Assembly: GCF_004745635.1 (NCBI RefSeq)
Contig: NZ_SRLB01000001.1
Span: 434,001-498,000 of the forward strand
Direction: 5' to 3'
DNA from: Methylobacterium nonmethylotrophicum
Lineage (GTDB): Bacteria > Pseudomonadota > Alphaproteobacteria > Rhizobiales > Beijerinckiaceae
DNA length: 64,000 nucleotides
Below the pieces are notes generated by a model. It was given only the letters and a program-made list of their open reading frames with translations. It had not been told where the DNA came from and made no database searches. Shown in pieces: positions 17,158 to 27,185 of the stretch. Position numbers and translations under genes: made by a program. Position 1 is the first letter of the stretch. The number at the start of each line of letters is the position of its first letter.

Positions 17158-18651
17158 GTGACCAGCAAGCCGGCAGAGCTGACCGACCTCACCCTGGCGC
17201 AGGCCCGCGACGGCCTGCGGGCGAAGGATTTCTCCGCCCGCGAGCTGGCGCAGGCCCATATCGACGCGATCGCGAAGGCGCGGGTGCTCAACGCCTACCT
17301 GCTCGAGACGCCCGACCGGGCGCTGGCCATGGCGGAGGTCGCCGACCAGAAGCTCGCCGCCGGCGAGGCCCGGCCCCTCGAGGGCCTGCCCCTCGGCATC
17401 AAGGACCTGTTCTGCACCCACGGCGTCGCCACCACCGCCGGCTCGAAGATCCTCGAAGGGTTCCAGCCGCACTACGAATCCACCGTCAGCCACAACCTGT
17501 GGCGCGACGGCGCGGTGATGCTGGGCAAGCTCAACCTCGACGAGTTCGCCATGGGCTCGTCGAACGAGACCAGCGCCTACGGCCCGGTCGTCTCGCCCTG
17601 GCGCCGCCAGGGTTCGGACGCGAAGCTGGTGCCGGGCGGCTCGTCCGGCGGCTCGGCGGCGGCCGTCGCCGCGCGGCTGTGCCTGGGCGCCACCGCCACC
17701 GATACCGGCGGCTCGATCCGCCAGCCGGCGGCCTTCACCGGCACGGTCGGCATCAAGCCCACTTATGGCCGCTGCTCGCGCTGGGGCACCGTCGCCTTCG
17801 CGTCCTCCCTCGATCAGGCCGGGCCGATCGCCCGCACGGTGCGCGACACCGCGATCCTGCTCGCCTCGATGTCCGGCCACGACGAGAAGGACACGACGTC
17901 CGTCGACCTCCCGGTGCCCGACTTCGAGGCGGCTTTGGGCCGGGGCGTCAAGGGCCTGACCATCGGCATCCCGAAGGAGTACCGGGTCGACGGCATGCCG
18001 GCCGAGATCGAGCGGCTGTGGCAGCAGGGCGCCGAGTGGCTCAAGAGCGCCGGCGCCAGGATCGTCGAGGTCTCGCTGCCGCACACCCAATACGCGCTGC
18101 CGGCCTACTACATCGTGGCGCCGGCCGAGGCCTCCTCGAACCTCGCCCGCTACGACGGCGTGCGCTACGGCCTGCGCGTCCCGGGCAAGGACATCGTCGG
18201 CATGTACGAGCAGACCCGCGCCGCCGGCTTCGGCCGCGAGGTCAAGCGCCGCATCATGATCGGCACCTACGTGCTCTCGGCCGGCTACTACGACGCCTAC
18301 TACGTCCGCGCCCAGAAGATCCGCACGCTCATCAAGCGCGACTTCGAGGAGGCCTACGCCTCCGGCGTCGACGCGATCCTGACGCCCGCGACGCCGTCCG
18401 CCGCCTTCGGCATCGGCGAGAAGGCGAATGCCGACCCCGTCGAGATGTACCTCAACGACGTGTTCACCGTGACGGTGAACATGGCCGGCCTGCCCGGCAT
18501 CGCGGTGCCGGCCGGCCTCGACGGCCAGGGCCTGCCGCTCGGCCTTCAGCTCATCGGCCGTCCCTTCGACGAGGAGACGCTGTTCGCGGCCGGCCAGGTG
18601 ATCGAGGAGGCGGCCGGCCGCATCGCCCTGCCGCAGGCGTGGTGGGCGTGA
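17158..18651 (+). CDS. gatA: Asp/Glu-tRNA amidotransferase subunit A (amidase)
   Basis: 497 residues. The amidase signature is complete: catalytic Lys K82 in LPLGIKDLF, the Gly/Ser loop [14 protein letters not shown] with the cis-Ser (about residues 159-171), and the nucleophile Ser in [12 protein letters not shown] (about 186). It hydrolyses glutamine and passes ammonia to GatB. The frame extends to an ATG at 17122, but the GTG at 17158 starting [13 protein letters not shown] matches family length. The stop overlaps the GTG of the next small gene (GTGA). Confidence 0.96.
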   Translation: MTSKPAELTDLTLAQARDGLRAKDFSARELAQAHIDAIAKARVLNAYLLETPDRALAMAEVADQKLAAGEARPLEGLPLGIKDLFCTHGVATTAGSKILEGFQPHYESTVSHNLWRDGAVMLGKLNLDEFAMGSSNETSAYGPVVSPWRRQGSDAKLVPGGSSGGSAAAVAARLCLGATATDTGGSIRQPAAFTGTVGIKPTYGRCSRWGTVAFASSLDQAGPIARTVRDTAILLASMSGHDEKDTTSVDLPVPDFEAALGRGVKGLTIGIPKEYRVDGMPAEIERLWQQGAEWLKSAGARIVEVSLPHTQYALPAYYIVAPAEASSNLARYDGVRYGLRVPGKDIVGMYEQTRAAGFGREVKRRIMIGTYVLSAGYYDAYYVRAQKIRTLIKRDFEEAYASGVDAILTPATPSAAFGIGEKANADPVEMYLNDVFTVTVNMAGLPGIAVPAGLDGQGLPLGLQLIGRPFDEETLFAAGQVIEEAAGRIALPQAWWA

Positions 18652-18956
18652 ACCACCCCACCGTCCCCTACTACCCGCCCTCGGTCTGGATCCTGGCCGC
18701 GTTCGATCCCGTGCTGATCGGGCTCGCGCTGTATCTCGGCTGGAAGGCGGACCAGTTCGGCAAGGTGGTGCTCGTCGCGATGATCGCCCTCGTCGTGTCG
18801 GTGCTGGTCTCCTGGGTGCTGACCGGGCTCGGCGTGCCGTGGCCGGCCCCGGTCGGGCGGGAGTTGCCGACCTTCTTTCCCGTGCGCACCGCCGCGGCGC
18901 TGATCTACGCGATCCTCGGCTACACCGCCCGCCGGACGATCGCGCCGCGCGCTTGA
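18648..18956 (+). CDS. Small membrane protein between gatA and gatB
   Basis: 102 residues with three hydrophobic segments (residues about 13-31, 37-60, 80-94) and short polar ends. Its GTG start overlaps the gatA stop by 4 nt, which implies translational coupling to gatA. Nothing in the sequence suggests a catalytic role, and no family is recognised. Its placement inside the gat cluster may only reflect co-transcription. Confidence 0.7.
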   Translation: MNHPTVPYYPPSVWILAAFDPVLIGLALYLGWKADQFGKVVLVAMIALVVSVLVSWVLTGLGVPWPAPVGRELPTFFPVRTAAALIYAILGYTARRTIAPRA

Positions 18957-19001
18957 CGCGCTTGACCGGCGAGTACGACCCTTCCTACTAGGCGCAACCT
19001 A

Positions 19002-19196
19002 CCCCTCTCCCGGCGATCCCGGGCTTGCCCGGGATCGCTGCAAGGTGTGGGAGAGGGGCAGGGGATCGAAGATCCCACGTGAGGGTGACACGCTTCAGTG
19101 TAGATCGCCGAGCGTGGTGCTGGCAGCGGAACGGTTGGAGCTAGACTCGGAACCGTAGCACCCTCACCCCCTGCCCCTCTCCCACACGGGAGAGGG
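19002..19196. repeat. Family-I palindromic intergenic repeat between the small membrane gene and gatB
   Basis: A hairpin CCCCTCTCCC (19002-19011) / GGGAGAGGGG (19049-19058) encloses a CCCGGG-rich inner stem. A longer inverted repeat then pairs 19045-19089 (GTGTGGGAGAGGGGCAGGGG..GTGAGGGTG) with 19160-19188 (CACCCTCACCCCCTGCCCCTCTCCCACAC). Its internal GTGACACGCTTCAGTGTA also occurs, as GTGACCCGCTTCAGTGTA read on the minus strand, in the copy at 22871-23040. It interrupts the gat cluster. Confidence 0.8.
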
Positions 19197-19222
19197 GAAA
19201 TCGCTTGAGAGACCAAACCCTC

Positions 19223-20695
19223 ATGAACGCTCCCGTGAACCCCAAGAAGCTGATCAAGGGCGCGCTGGGCGACTGGGAGGTGGTGATCGGCATGGAGATC
19301 CATGCCCAGGTCACCAGCCGCTCGAAGCTGTTCTCCGGCGCGCCGACCGCCTTCGGGGCCGAGCCGAACGACAACGTCTCGCTGGTCGACGCCGCGATGC
19401 CCGGCATGCTGCCGGTGATCAACCGCGAATGCGTCGCGCAGGCGGTGCGCACGGGCTTGGGCCTCAAGGCCCAGATCAACCACCGCTCGGTGTTCGACCG
19501 GAAGAACTACTTCTACCCGGACCTGCCGCAGGGCTACCAGATCAGCCAGTACAAGAGCCCGATCGTCGGCGAGGGCGAGGTTTTGGTCGATTTGCCCGAC
19601 GGCGAGAGCATCCGGGTCGGGATCGAGCGCCTGCATCTCGAGCAGGATGCCGGCAAGTCTCTGCACGACCAGCACCCGTCGATGAGCTTCGTCGACCTCA
19701 ACCGGTCGGGCGTGGCGCTGATGGAGATCGTGTCGAAGCCGGACCTGCGCTCGTCGGAGGAGGCCAAGGCCTACGTGACGAAGCTGCGCACCATCCTGCG
19801 CTACCTCGGCACCTGCGACGGCGACATGGAGAAGGGGAATCTCCGCGCCGACGTCAACGTCTCGGTGAGGAAGCCCGGCGAGCCCTTCGGCACCCGCTGC
19901 GAGATCAAGAACGTCAACTCGATCCGCTTCATCGGCCAGGCGATCGAGGTCGAGGCGCGCCGCCAGATCGCGATCATCGAGGATGGCGGCACGATCGAGC
20001 AGGAGACCCGCCTGTTCGACCCGAACAAGGGCGAGACGCGCTCGATGCGCTCGAAGGAAGAGGCGCACGATTACCGCTACTTCCCGGATCCGGACCTGCT
20101 GCCGCTCGAGTTCGACCAGGCCTTCGTCGACGGCCTCGCCGCCGGCCTGCCGGAACTGCCCGATGCCAAGAAGGCCCGCTTCATCGAGTCCTACGGCCTG
20201 TCGCCCTACGACGCGACGGTGCTGGTGGCCGAGCGCGCCTCGGCCGACTACTTCGAGGCGGTGGCTCAGGGACGCGACGGCAAGATCGCGGCGAACTGGG
20301 TCATCAACGAGCTGTTCGGCCGCCTGAACAAGGAGGCCAAGGGCATCGAGGACAGCCCGGTCTCGGCGGCCCAGCTCGGCGCGATCGTCGACCTCATCGG
20401 CGACGGCACCATCTCGGGCAAGATCGCCAAGGACGTGTTCGAGATCGTCTGGAGCGAGGGCGGCGACCCGCGCCAGATCGTCGAGAGCCGCGGCCTGCGC
20501 CAGGTCACCGACACCGGCGCGATCGAGGCGGCGATCGACCAGATCATCGCGGCGAACCCGGACAAGGTCGAGCAGGCCAAGGCCAAGCCGACCCTGCTCG
20601 GCTGGTTCGTCGGCCAGACCATGAAGGCCACCGGCGGCAAGGCCAACCCGGCGGCGGTCAACGCGCTCCTGAAGGCGAAGCTCGGCATCGAGTAG
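19223..20695 (+). CDS. gatB: Asp/Glu-tRNA amidotransferase subunit B
   Basis: 490 residues, with the family block [23 protein letters not shown] at the N-terminus, '[17 protein letters not shown]' and '[10 protein letters not shown]' in the kinase-like core that phosphorylates the misacylated tRNA, and '[11 protein letters not shown]'. The C-terminal YqeY-like tail domain ([28 protein letters not shown]) binds tRNA. The ATG at 19223 is preferred to the in-frame start at 19205 because it matches the usual N-terminus. A terminator follows. Confidence 0.96.
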   Translation: MNAPVNPKKLIKGALGDWEVVIGMEIHAQVTSRSKLFSGAPTAFGAEPNDNVSLVDAAMPGMLPVINRECVAQAVRTGLGLKAQINHRSVFDRKNYFYPDLPQGYQISQYKSPIVGEGEVLVDLPDGESIRVGIERLHLEQDAGKSLHDQHPSMSFVDLNRSGVALMEIVSKPDLRSSEEAKAYVTKLRTILRYLGTCDGDMEKGNLRADVNVSVRKPGEPFGTRCEIKNVNSIRFIGQAIEVEARRQIAIIEDGGTIEQETRLFDPNKGETRSMRSKEEAHDYRYFPDPDLLPLEFDQAFVDGLAAGLPELPDAKKARFIESYGLSPYDATVLVAERASADYFEAVAQGRDGKIAANWVINELFGRLNKEAKGIEDSPVSAAQLGAIVDLIGDGTISGKIAKDVFEIVWSEGGDPRQIVESRGLRQVTDTGAIEAAIDQIIAANPDKVEQAKAKPTLLGWFVGQTMKATGGKANPAAVNALLKAKLGIE

Positions 20696-20727
20696 GCGCG
20701 AGCCGCGCCTCTCCGGTCGAGGGCGAG

Positions 20728-20748
20728 GCGCGGATCGTCCGCGCTTTT
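20728..20748 (+). terminator. Rho-independent terminator after gatB
   Basis: A 7-bp GC stem GCGCGGA / TCCGCGC (20728-20734 and 20738-20744) with a TCG loop is followed directly by TTTT. It lies 33 bp past the gatB stop, in the gap to the convergent GMC gene. Confidence 0.7.
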
Positions 20749-20786
20749 CGTGCGGCCTCGCGCCGCTGGCTTGGCTCCCGCCAAGA

Positions 20787-22445
20787 TCAGGCGGCGGACC
20801 GGAGCACCTCGACCCGCGCCGCCTCGGCGGCGATGTGGTGGGCGAGGCGCACCGCCAGGGCGACCACCGTCAGGGTCGGGGTCGCCTGGCCGGAGCGTGG
20901 CAGCACGGCGGCGCTCGCCACGTAGAGGTTGGATGCGTCGAACACCCGCAGGTTGCGATCGACCACGCCGCGTCCCGGCGCATCGGCCATCCGGACGGTG
21001 CCGATCTGGTGCGTGCCGTGGCCGCTCTGCCGCATCACCGCCTCGACGTTCCGCTCCGCCGGCTGCCGGTACTCGAGACGCCCGAGGCCGGTCCGGGCGA
21101 GCCAGCCCGCGAACAGGTCGTGGGCCCGCACCACCGCCCGCGCGTCATCCTCGTGGACCCGGTAGTCGATGTGCAGGCGCGGCAGCCCTGTGGCGTCGGT
21201 GCGGTCGCCGAGCCGCACGCGGCTCTCCGCCCGGGGCGATTGCTCCGAGTGGTAGGACAGGCCGTAGCGCCGGCCGGCATTGCGCACGAACAGCCCGGGC
21301 AGCCGCGTCGCCGCGGCGTAGCGCTGCCAGGCGACCCGCGTCCCCTCGACCAGCGCCGCCGGCAGGTTCCGGCCGACATTGCGCAGGTGCGGCCAGCGCG
21401 CGACCGCCTTCGGCACGTGGCGCACCCGCAGGGCGTCCGGCAGCAGGACGCGGCCGACGGGGTCGAAGGACAGGGCCAGGAAGGCGAGGGACAGGAAGGC
21501 GTCGCGGTGGCCGGCATCGGCCATCCGGGGGATCACCGGCCAGAACGCCACGTTGAGGAGGTCGTGCTCGGCCTGGAGCGCCGGGCTCGGCACGAAGCGG
21601 CGGCGCACGTAGTAGCCCTCTGGGTCGCGCTGGAAGTCGAAGGCCGCGTCGATTGCGTCCGACGCGAAGGTGACGTCGGCGATCTCCCCGATGACGTGGC
21701 CCATATAGGTGCGGCCGAGCGGCCCGTCCGGCCCGCCGAACAGGGCGGGCCGGCGCCGCTGCAGGGCGAGCAGCAGGCGCGTGGTCTCGAGCCCGCCGGC
21801 CGCCAGCACGAGCCGCGCGACGGGCACCGTCCGCCGCTCGCCGGAGGGTCGCGCCACCACGACCGCGCGGGCGGCGCCGCTCTCGTCGAACCGGATGTCG
21901 ACCACCGTGGCGTGCAGGCGGATGTCGATCAGCGGGTCGGATGCGAGGGCGTCCGCGTGGGAGACCTGGAACCGGGGCCGGCCGCTCCAGCGCTCGAGCC
22001 GCGTGACCGAGAAGGCGTCGTCCTCGACCGCGACGCCGGCCATCGGCGCCTCGAAGACCGGCTCGCCGCAGGCGGCGAACCGGCACGCGGTCGGCAGGAA
22101 CGGCGCGAGATCGGCCAGGCCGATCGGCCAGTCGGGCATGCCGGGCCGGGGTCGGAAGTCGACGGGATCGAAGGGCAGGCAGCGCCCGCCCCAGAGGTTC
22201 GAGGTGCCGCCGAGCCGGCGCGCCACCGCGATGCTCATGTCGTCGTGACGGGCCGGATCGGCGAGGTCGGCGCCGGAGAGGTCCTGGGCCGACGGCTCGG
22301 GGCGCGCGCCGCCGGATTCGAGGATCAGGGCCGAGAGGCCGAGCCGCCGCAGCTCCAGGGCGAGGGACAGGCCGGCCGGCCCGGCGCCGATGATGCAGAC
22401 ATCGTGACGCCCCGTCTCGATACCCTCGCAATGGTCTGAAATCAT
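20787..22445 (-). CDS. GMC-family FAD-dependent oxidoreductase
   Basis: 552 residues. The FAD Rossmann motif GAGPAG lies at 20-25 after HDVCIIG. 'LGGTSNLWGGRCLPFDPVDF' and 'LVLAAGGLETTRLLL' are the usual mid-protein blocks of the cholesterol-oxidase-like branch. The GMC C-terminal domain is complete: GHGTHQIGTVRMADAP, then 'NLRVFDASNLYVASAAVLPRSGQATPTLTVVALAVRLA'. It should oxidise an alcohol or sugar group. There is no adjacent cytochrome or small subunit, so the electron acceptor is unknown. The start MISDHCEG is chosen over the longer frame to 22532. Confidence 0.88.
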   Translation of the reverse strand: MISDHCEGIETGRHDVCIIGAGPAGLSLALELRRLGLSALILESGGARPEPSAQDLSGADLADPARHDDMSIAVARRLGGTSNLWGGRCLPFDPVDFRPRPGMPDWPIGLADLAPFLPTACRFAACGEPVFEAPMAGVAVEDDAFSVTRLERWSGRPRFQVSHADALASDPLIDIRLHATVVDIRFDESGAARAVVVARPSGERRTVPVARLVLAAGGLETTRLLLALQRRRPALFGGPDGPLGRTYMGHVIGEIADVTFASDAIDAAFDFQRDPEGYYVRRRFVPSPALQAEHDLLNVAFWPVIPRMADAGHRDAFLSLAFLALSFDPVGRVLLPDALRVRHVPKAVARWPHLRNVGRNLPAALVEGTRVAWQRYAAATRLPGLFVRNAGRRYGLSYHSEQSPRAESRVRLGDRTDATGLPRLHIDYRVHEDDARAVVRAHDLFAGWLARTGLGRLEYRQPAERNVEAVMRQSGHGTHQIGTVRMADAPGRGVVDRNLRVFDASNLYVASAAVLPRSGQATPTLTVVALAVRLAHHIAAEAARVEVLRSAA

Positions 22446-23065
22446 GGCCTCTGCTCCGACAATGAGCGGTGCCGGCCTCCGCAATACCCGCGTGCCGCAG
22501 CACGTCGCTGGTATTGCAAGGTCGCACCGCACATCCGGCAGATAAAACAGCGATACTGTAGAAGAAAATCGTCTTATCGAGCGCGCGAATGAGCCATCGG
22601 GATGGGGAGGGCGCGCAGAGAGGCGGGAATTATAGTGATGTTACGACGTTCGAGGGTGAGTGATTGTCGAAAGGGTGAGTGTCCGTTCGACGAGGCTTCG
22701 ACCCTCGACGGACCGGCAGGCGCGTGGTGCGTGCGAAGGGCGAAAGGCGAGGGGTGGCGGAGCCGGTGCCCTGCGGGTGCACCGTCCGCAAGTCTCCGTG
22801 GGCTTCGACGACGATCGAGCCGGCGAGTCGTTCGCCTCGCCATTGGCGGGACTGTCCGAGGCAAGAATAGGCGCGGGATCCCCCCTCTCCCGTGTGGGAG
22901 AGGGGCCGGGGGTGAGGGTGGCTCGGTTTCCGCAATGATCCTGAACTGTCGAGCTGCGCGGCGCGACGCTCAAAGCTTTACACTGAAGCGGGTCACCCTC
23001 ACCCCTACCCCTCTCCCACACGGGAGAGGGGATCCCGCGCTTGATCGGCGAAGGATCGCCCCCGG
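22446..23065. other. Intergenic region between GMC gene and topA end
   Basis: Apart from the palindromic repeat at 22871-23040 no gene is supported. Bases about 22540-22580 are AT-rich and probably contain the promoter of the GMC gene, which reads leftwards. Frames in this stretch are shadows of the repeat. Confidence 0.45.
22871..23040. repeat. Family-I palindromic intergenic repeat downstream of topA
   Basis: Two long arms, 22871-22920 and 22994-23040, are inverted copies (GCGCGGGATC ... GTGAGGGTG against CACCCTCAC ... GATCCCGCGC). Each arm carries its own hairpin CCCCTCTCCC(G)TGTGGGAGAGGGG, so the whole could fold as a cruciform with two side hairpins. It begins 26 bp beyond the topA stop and may end the topA transcript. 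Confidence 0.85.
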
Positions 23066-25810
23066 CTATTCCCCCGCCGCGCTCTTCGCAGCCTTGGCGG
23101 CCGGCTTCTTGGCAGGGGCCTTCTTGGCGGCAGCGGTCTTCGCGGCCGCCTTCCGGGCCGTGGGCTTCGCGGAGCCGGCCTCGCCGTCGGCCTCACCCGT
23201 CTTGCCGTCGGAGGCCTTGGCCTTCGCCGTCTTGCCCGCGGGTTTGCGCGCGCCCGTCTTCTTCTTCGTCCCGCCCCCGGCCTCGCGCCGGGCCGCGATC
23301 AGGCGCAGGGCCTCGTCGAGGGTCACGGCATCCGCCGAGGCGCCCTTCGGCAAGGTCGCGTTGATCTCGCCGTCGGTGACGTAAGCGCCGTAGCGGCCGG
23401 CCTTGACGGTGACGGGCTTGCCGGTCTCCGGTGCGGTGCCGATCAGCCGGCCCGGATCCTGCGCCGGGCGCCCGCCGCCCTGCTCCTTCTGGACGATCAG
23501 GTCGATGGCGCGGTTGGCGCCGACCTCCAGCACGTCGTCGTCCTTGCCGAGATTGGCGTAGGTCTTGCCGTGCTGCACGTAGGGGCCGTAGCGGCCGATA
23601 TTGGCCAGGATCGGCTCGCCGGTCTCCGGGTGGCGCGCCACCTCGCGCGGCAGAGACAGGAGCTTCAGCGCCTTCTCCAGGTCGACGGCCGAGGGCGACA
23701 GGCCGCGGGGCAGGGAGGAGCGCTTGGGCTTCTCGGCGCCCTTCTCGGCCGAGGCCTCGCCGAGCTGCACGAACGGGCCGAAGCGGCCGTCGCGCAGGGT
23801 CACGGGCAGGCCGGTCTCGGGATCGTCGCCGAGCACCCGCACGCCGGGCTGGCCGCCCTCGCCCGCCCCCTCGCCGTCGCCGTCGAGGCCGGTGGCGTTG
23901 AGCTGGCGGGTGTACTTGCACTCGGGATAGTTCGAGCAGCCGACGAAGGCCCCGAACTTGCCGAGCTTGAGCGAGAGCTGGCCGCTGCCGCAATTCGGGC
24001 AGGCGCGCGGGTTCGAGCCGTCGGCCTTGGCCGGAAAGATGTGCTCGGCCAGCAGCCCGTTGAGGGCCTCCAGCACCTCCGCCGTACGCAGCTCCTTGGT
24101 GCCGGCGATCGCCGCCGAGAAGTCGCGCCAGAAGTCGCGCAGCACCGCCCGCCAGTCGATCTCGGCGTTCGAGACCCGGTCGAGCTGCGTCTCGAGGTCG
24201 GCCGTGAAGTCGTACTCGACGTAGCGGCGGAAGAAGCTCTCGAGGAAGCCGGTGACGATCCGGCCCTTGTCCTCCGGCACCAGGCGCTTCTTATCGATCT
24301 TGACGTATTCGCGGTCGCGCAGGACCTGCAGCACGGCGGCGTAGGTCGAGGGCCGGCCGATGCCGAGTTCCTCCATCCGCTTGACCAGGCTCGCCTCGGA
24401 GTAGCGCGGCGGCGGCTCGGTGAAGTGCTGGGTCGCGGCGATGCGCTCGCGGGTCAGAGCGTCGCCGGCCGCCATCGCGGGCAGGCGGCGGGATTCCTCG
24501 TCCTCCTCGTCGTCCTTGCCCTCCTGGTAGAGGGTGAGGAAGCCGTCGAACTTCACCACCTGGCCGGTGGCGCGCAGGTCGATGCGGCGCGGGCCGACCT
24601 GGGCACCGATATCGACCGTGGTGCGTTCCAGCTCCGCCGATTCCATCTGGCTCGCCACCGTGCGGGTCCAGATCAGCTCGTAGAGCCTCGCCTGCTCCGG
24701 CTCGAGGAAGCGGGCGACGTCCTTCGGCAGCCGGCCGAGATCGGTCGGGCGCACCGCCTCGTGGGCCTCCTGGGCGTTCTTGGCCTTGACGCTGTACTTG
24801 CGGGGCGCGCCCGGCACGTAGGCGTCGCCGTACTCGGCGCCGATCACCTGGCGCGCCTGGGCGACCGCCTCCGGCGCCATGTCGACGCCGTCGGTCCGCA
24901 TGTAGGTGATGAGGCCGACGGTCTCGCCGCCGATCTCGACGCCCTCGTAGAGGCGCTGCGCCACCCGCATCGTCTGGGCCGGGGCGAGGCCGAGCTTGCG
25001 CGAGGCCTCCTGCTGCAGGGTCGAGGTGGTGAAGGGCGGCTGCGGGTGGCGCTTGGCGGGCTTGGCCTCGACCTGCGCCACCGTGAAGGTGGCAAGCTCC
25101 AGGTCGCGCCGGAAGGCCTCGGCCTCCTCGGCGGTGCCGACGTCGAGGCGCTGGATCCGCTTGCCGTCGGCGCCGACGAGCCGCGCCTCGAACACCCCGC
25201 CGCTCCTCGTCTTGAGCGTCGCGACGAGCGACCAGTACTCGCGCGGCTTGAAGGTCTCGATCTCGCGCTCGCGGTCGCAGACGAGGCGGAGCGCCACCGA
25301 CTGCACCCGGCCGGCCGAGCGGGCGCCCGGCAGCTTGCGCCACAGGACCGGCGAGAGGTTGAAGCCGACGAGGTAGTCGAGCGCCCGCCGCGCCAGGTAG
25401 GCGTCGACGAGGGCCTGGTCGATCGCCCGCGGCTGGGCCATCGCGGTCTCGACCGCGTCCTTGGTGATGGCGTTGAAGGTGACGCGCTCGACCGCGACGT
25501 CCTTGAGCACCTTCCTGGCCTGCAGCGCCTCCAGCACGTGCCAGGAAATCGCCTCGCCCTCGCGATCCGGGTCGGTCGCCAGGATCAGCGTGTCGGCGCC
25601 CTTCACGGCTTTCGCAATCTCGGCGACGCGTTTCGCCCCGCGATCCTCCAACTCCCACAGCATGTGGAAGTCTTGCTCGGGATCGACCGAGCCGTCCTTC
25701 GCCGGAAGATCGCGGATATGCCCGAACGAGGCCAGCACCTCGTAGTCGCTGCCGAGGTACTTATTGATCGTTTTGGCTTTGGCCGGCGACTCGACGACGA
25801 CGACTTTCAT
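23066..25810 (-). CDS. topA: DNA topoisomerase I (type IA)
   Basis: 914 residues. The TOPRIM domain is at the start (MKVVVVESPAKAKTINKYLG, then 'ILATDPDREGEAISWHV' with the DxDxE acidic set). The active-site tyrosine is in GIGRPSTYAAVLQVL. After the catalytic core comes a single four-cysteine zinc ribbon (CPNCGSGQ ... GCSNYPECKY) and then three C-terminal repeats of the type GRFGPFVQLG / GRYGPYVQHG / GRYGAYVTDG. The protein ends in a Lys/Ala-rich tail. It relaxes negative supercoils. The start at 25810 gives the canonical MKVVVVESPAKAK. It is divergent from pyrB. Confidence 0.97.
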   Translation of the reverse strand: MKVVVVESPAKAKTINKYLGSDYEVLASFGHIRDLPAKDGSVDPEQDFHMLWELEDRGAKRVAEIAKAVKGADTLILATDPDREGEAISWHVLEALQARKVLKDVAVERVTFNAITKDAVETAMAQPRAIDQALVDAYLARRALDYLVGFNLSPVLWRKLPGARSAGRVQSVALRLVCDREREIETFKPREYWSLVATLKTRSGGVFEARLVGADGKRIQRLDVGTAEEAEAFRRDLELATFTVAQVEAKPAKRHPQPPFTTSTLQQEASRKLGLAPAQTMRVAQRLYEGVEIGGETVGLITYMRTDGVDMAPEAVAQARQVIGAEYGDAYVPGAPRKYSVKAKNAQEAHEAVRPTDLGRLPKDVARFLEPEQARLYELIWTRTVASQMESAELERTTVDIGAQVGPRRIDLRATGQVVKFDGFLTLYQEGKDDEEDEESRRLPAMAAGDALTRERIAATQHFTEPPPRYSEASLVKRMEELGIGRPSTYAAVLQVLRDREYVKIDKKRLVPEDKGRIVTGFLESFFRRYVEYDFTADLETQLDRVSNAEIDWRAVLRDFWRDFSAAIAGTKELRTAEVLEALNGLLAEHIFPAKADGSNPRACPNCGSGQLSLKLGKFGAFVGCSNYPECKYTRQLNATGLDGDGEGAGEGGQPGVRVLGDDPETGLPVTLRDGRFGPFVQLGEASAEKGAEKPKRSSLPRGLSPSAVDLEKALKLLSLPREVARHPETGEPILANIGRYGPYVQHGKTYANLGKDDDVLEVGANRAIDLIVQKEQGGGRPAQDPGRLIGTAPETGKPVTVKAGRYGAYVTDGEINATLPKGASADAVTLDEALRLIAARREAGGGTKKKTGARKPAGKTAKAKASDGKTGEADGEAGSAKPTARKAAAKTAAAKKAPAKKPAAKAAKSAAGE

Positions 25811-26000
25811 AGACGGCTTGCCTTTTCGAGGAGCACACCGCGGCAGATCGGGCTTCAACTTGTGCGGGGCGGCCGGCGCGGGTTTTCGCGCGGCGAAGCG
25901 GACAAGTGGGTGATGACACGGCCGTTGTCAAATACCGACGCGCGTCCCGTGCCACATCCTTGCGGCGGGCCCCCCCGGCTCCTATAGCCCTTCGCTCAGG

Positions 26001-26948
26001 ATGAGCACCCAGGCACCCCCCGGCTTCCCGCACCGCCACCTCCTCGGCATCGAGGGCCTCTCGCCCCTCGATATCGGGGCGCTGCTCGACCGTGCCGACG
26101 AGGCCGTCGAGATCAGCCGCCAGGTCGAGAAGAAGCGCACGACCTTGCGCGGTCGCACCCAGATCAACCTGTTCTTCGAGCCCTCGACCCGGACCCAGTC
26201 CTCGTTCGAGCTGGCCGGCAAGCGCCTCGGCGCCGACGTGATGAACATGTCGGTCGCCTCCTCATCGGTGAAGAAGGGCGAGACCCTGATCGACACCGCC
26301 GCGACCCTCAACGCGATGCGGCCCGACATCATCGTGGTGCGCCACCACCAGGCCGGCGCGGTGCATCTCCTCGCCCGCAAGGTCGATTGCGCGGTGGTCA
26401 ATGCCGGCGACGGCGCCCACGAGCACCCGACCCAGGCCCTCCTCGACGCCCTGACCATCCGGCGCAACAAGGGCCGGATCGAGGGTCTGACGATCGCGAT
26501 CTGCGGCGACGTCCTGCATTCGCGGGTGGCGCGCTCGAACATCATCCTGCTCCAGGCCCTCGGCGCCCGGGTGCGGGTGATCGGCCCCTCGACCCTGCTG
26601 CCGCCGGGCCTTGCCCGCTTCGGCGTCGAGGTCTTCACCGACATGCGGGCGGGCCTCGAGGACGTGGACATCGTGATGATGCTGCGCCTGCAGCGCGAGC
26701 GGATGAACGGCTCCTTCGTGCCCTCCGTGAAGGAGTATTTCCGGTATTTCGGCCTCGACGGCGACAAGCTGCGCCACGCCAGGGCCGACGCCTTGGTGAT
26801 GCATCCGGGCCCGATGAACCGCGGCGTCGAGATCTCGTCCGAGGTCGCCGACGGGGCGCAGTCGCTGATCAGGGAGCAGGTCGAGATGGGGGTCGCGGTG
26901 CGGATGGCGGTGCTGGAAGCGCTCGCCACGCACCTGCCGAACGCGTGA
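26001..26948 (+). CDS. pyrB: Aspartate carbamoyltransferase catalytic subunit
   Basis: 315 residues. The carbamoyl-phosphate motif [21 protein letters not shown], the '[20 protein letters not shown]' block, 'RLQRERM' and '[13 protein letters not shown]' are all present, so the enzyme should be active. It joins carbamoyl phosphate and aspartate in UMP synthesis. No pyrI regulatory gene is present; instead a pyrC lacking zinc ligands lies downstream, which is the arrangement of the class-A dodecameric ATCases described in Pseudomonas. pyrB is separated from that gene by a repeat and a DUF559 gene. Confidence 0.96.
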   Translation: MSTQAPPGFPHRHLLGIEGLSPLDIGALLDRADEAVEISRQVEKKRTTLRGRTQINLFFEPSTRTQSSFELAGKRLGADVMNMSVASSSVKKGETLIDTAATLNAMRPDIIVVRHHQAGAVHLLARKVDCAVVNAGDGAHEHPTQALLDALTIRRNKGRIEGLTIAICGDVLHSRVARSNIILLQALGARVRVIGPSTLLPPGLARFGVEVFTDMRAGLEDVDIVMMLRLQRERMNGSFVPSVKEYFRYFGLDGDKLRHARADALVMHPGPMNRGVEISSEVADGAQSLIREQVEMGVAVRMAVLEALATHLPNA

Positions 26949-26988
26949 GTAGGAAGGCGTGGTGTTCGTGAAGGGCGCTGCGGCCCAT

Positions 26989-27156
26989 CCCTCCCCCCTC
27001 TGCGGGGGAGGGTGGCGAACGGAGTGAGCCGGGAGAGGGGCGGCGCGACGGTTCAGGACTTGGCGCCTCTCACAACGGTTCAGTTTTATCCGGCAGCGTG
27101 GTTCCCCTCTCCCGCCCGGCATTCGCCGGGCACCCTCCCCCGCAGAGGGGGGAGGG
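26989..27156. repeat. Family-I palindromic repeat preceding the DUF559 gene
   Basis: Left arm 26989-27040 (CCCTCCCCCCTCTGCGGGGGAGGGTG ... CCGGGAGAGGGG) and right arm 27104-27156 (CCCCTCTCCCG ... CACCCTCCCCCGCAGAGGGGGGAGGG) are inverted copies around a 63-bp spacer. The right arm ends 29 bp before the ATG of the DUF559 gene. It sits between pyrB and the downstream genes, so it lies inside what is otherwise a pyr operon. Confidence 0.85.
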
Positions 27157-27185
27157 TCGGGGGCGGCAGGCTTGAGGAGGGGTGG

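Noticed and set aside
23570..25987. 805-codon plus-strand frame opposite topA
   Set aside because: topA is complete with active-site and zinc motifs; the opposite frame is a codon-bias shadow.
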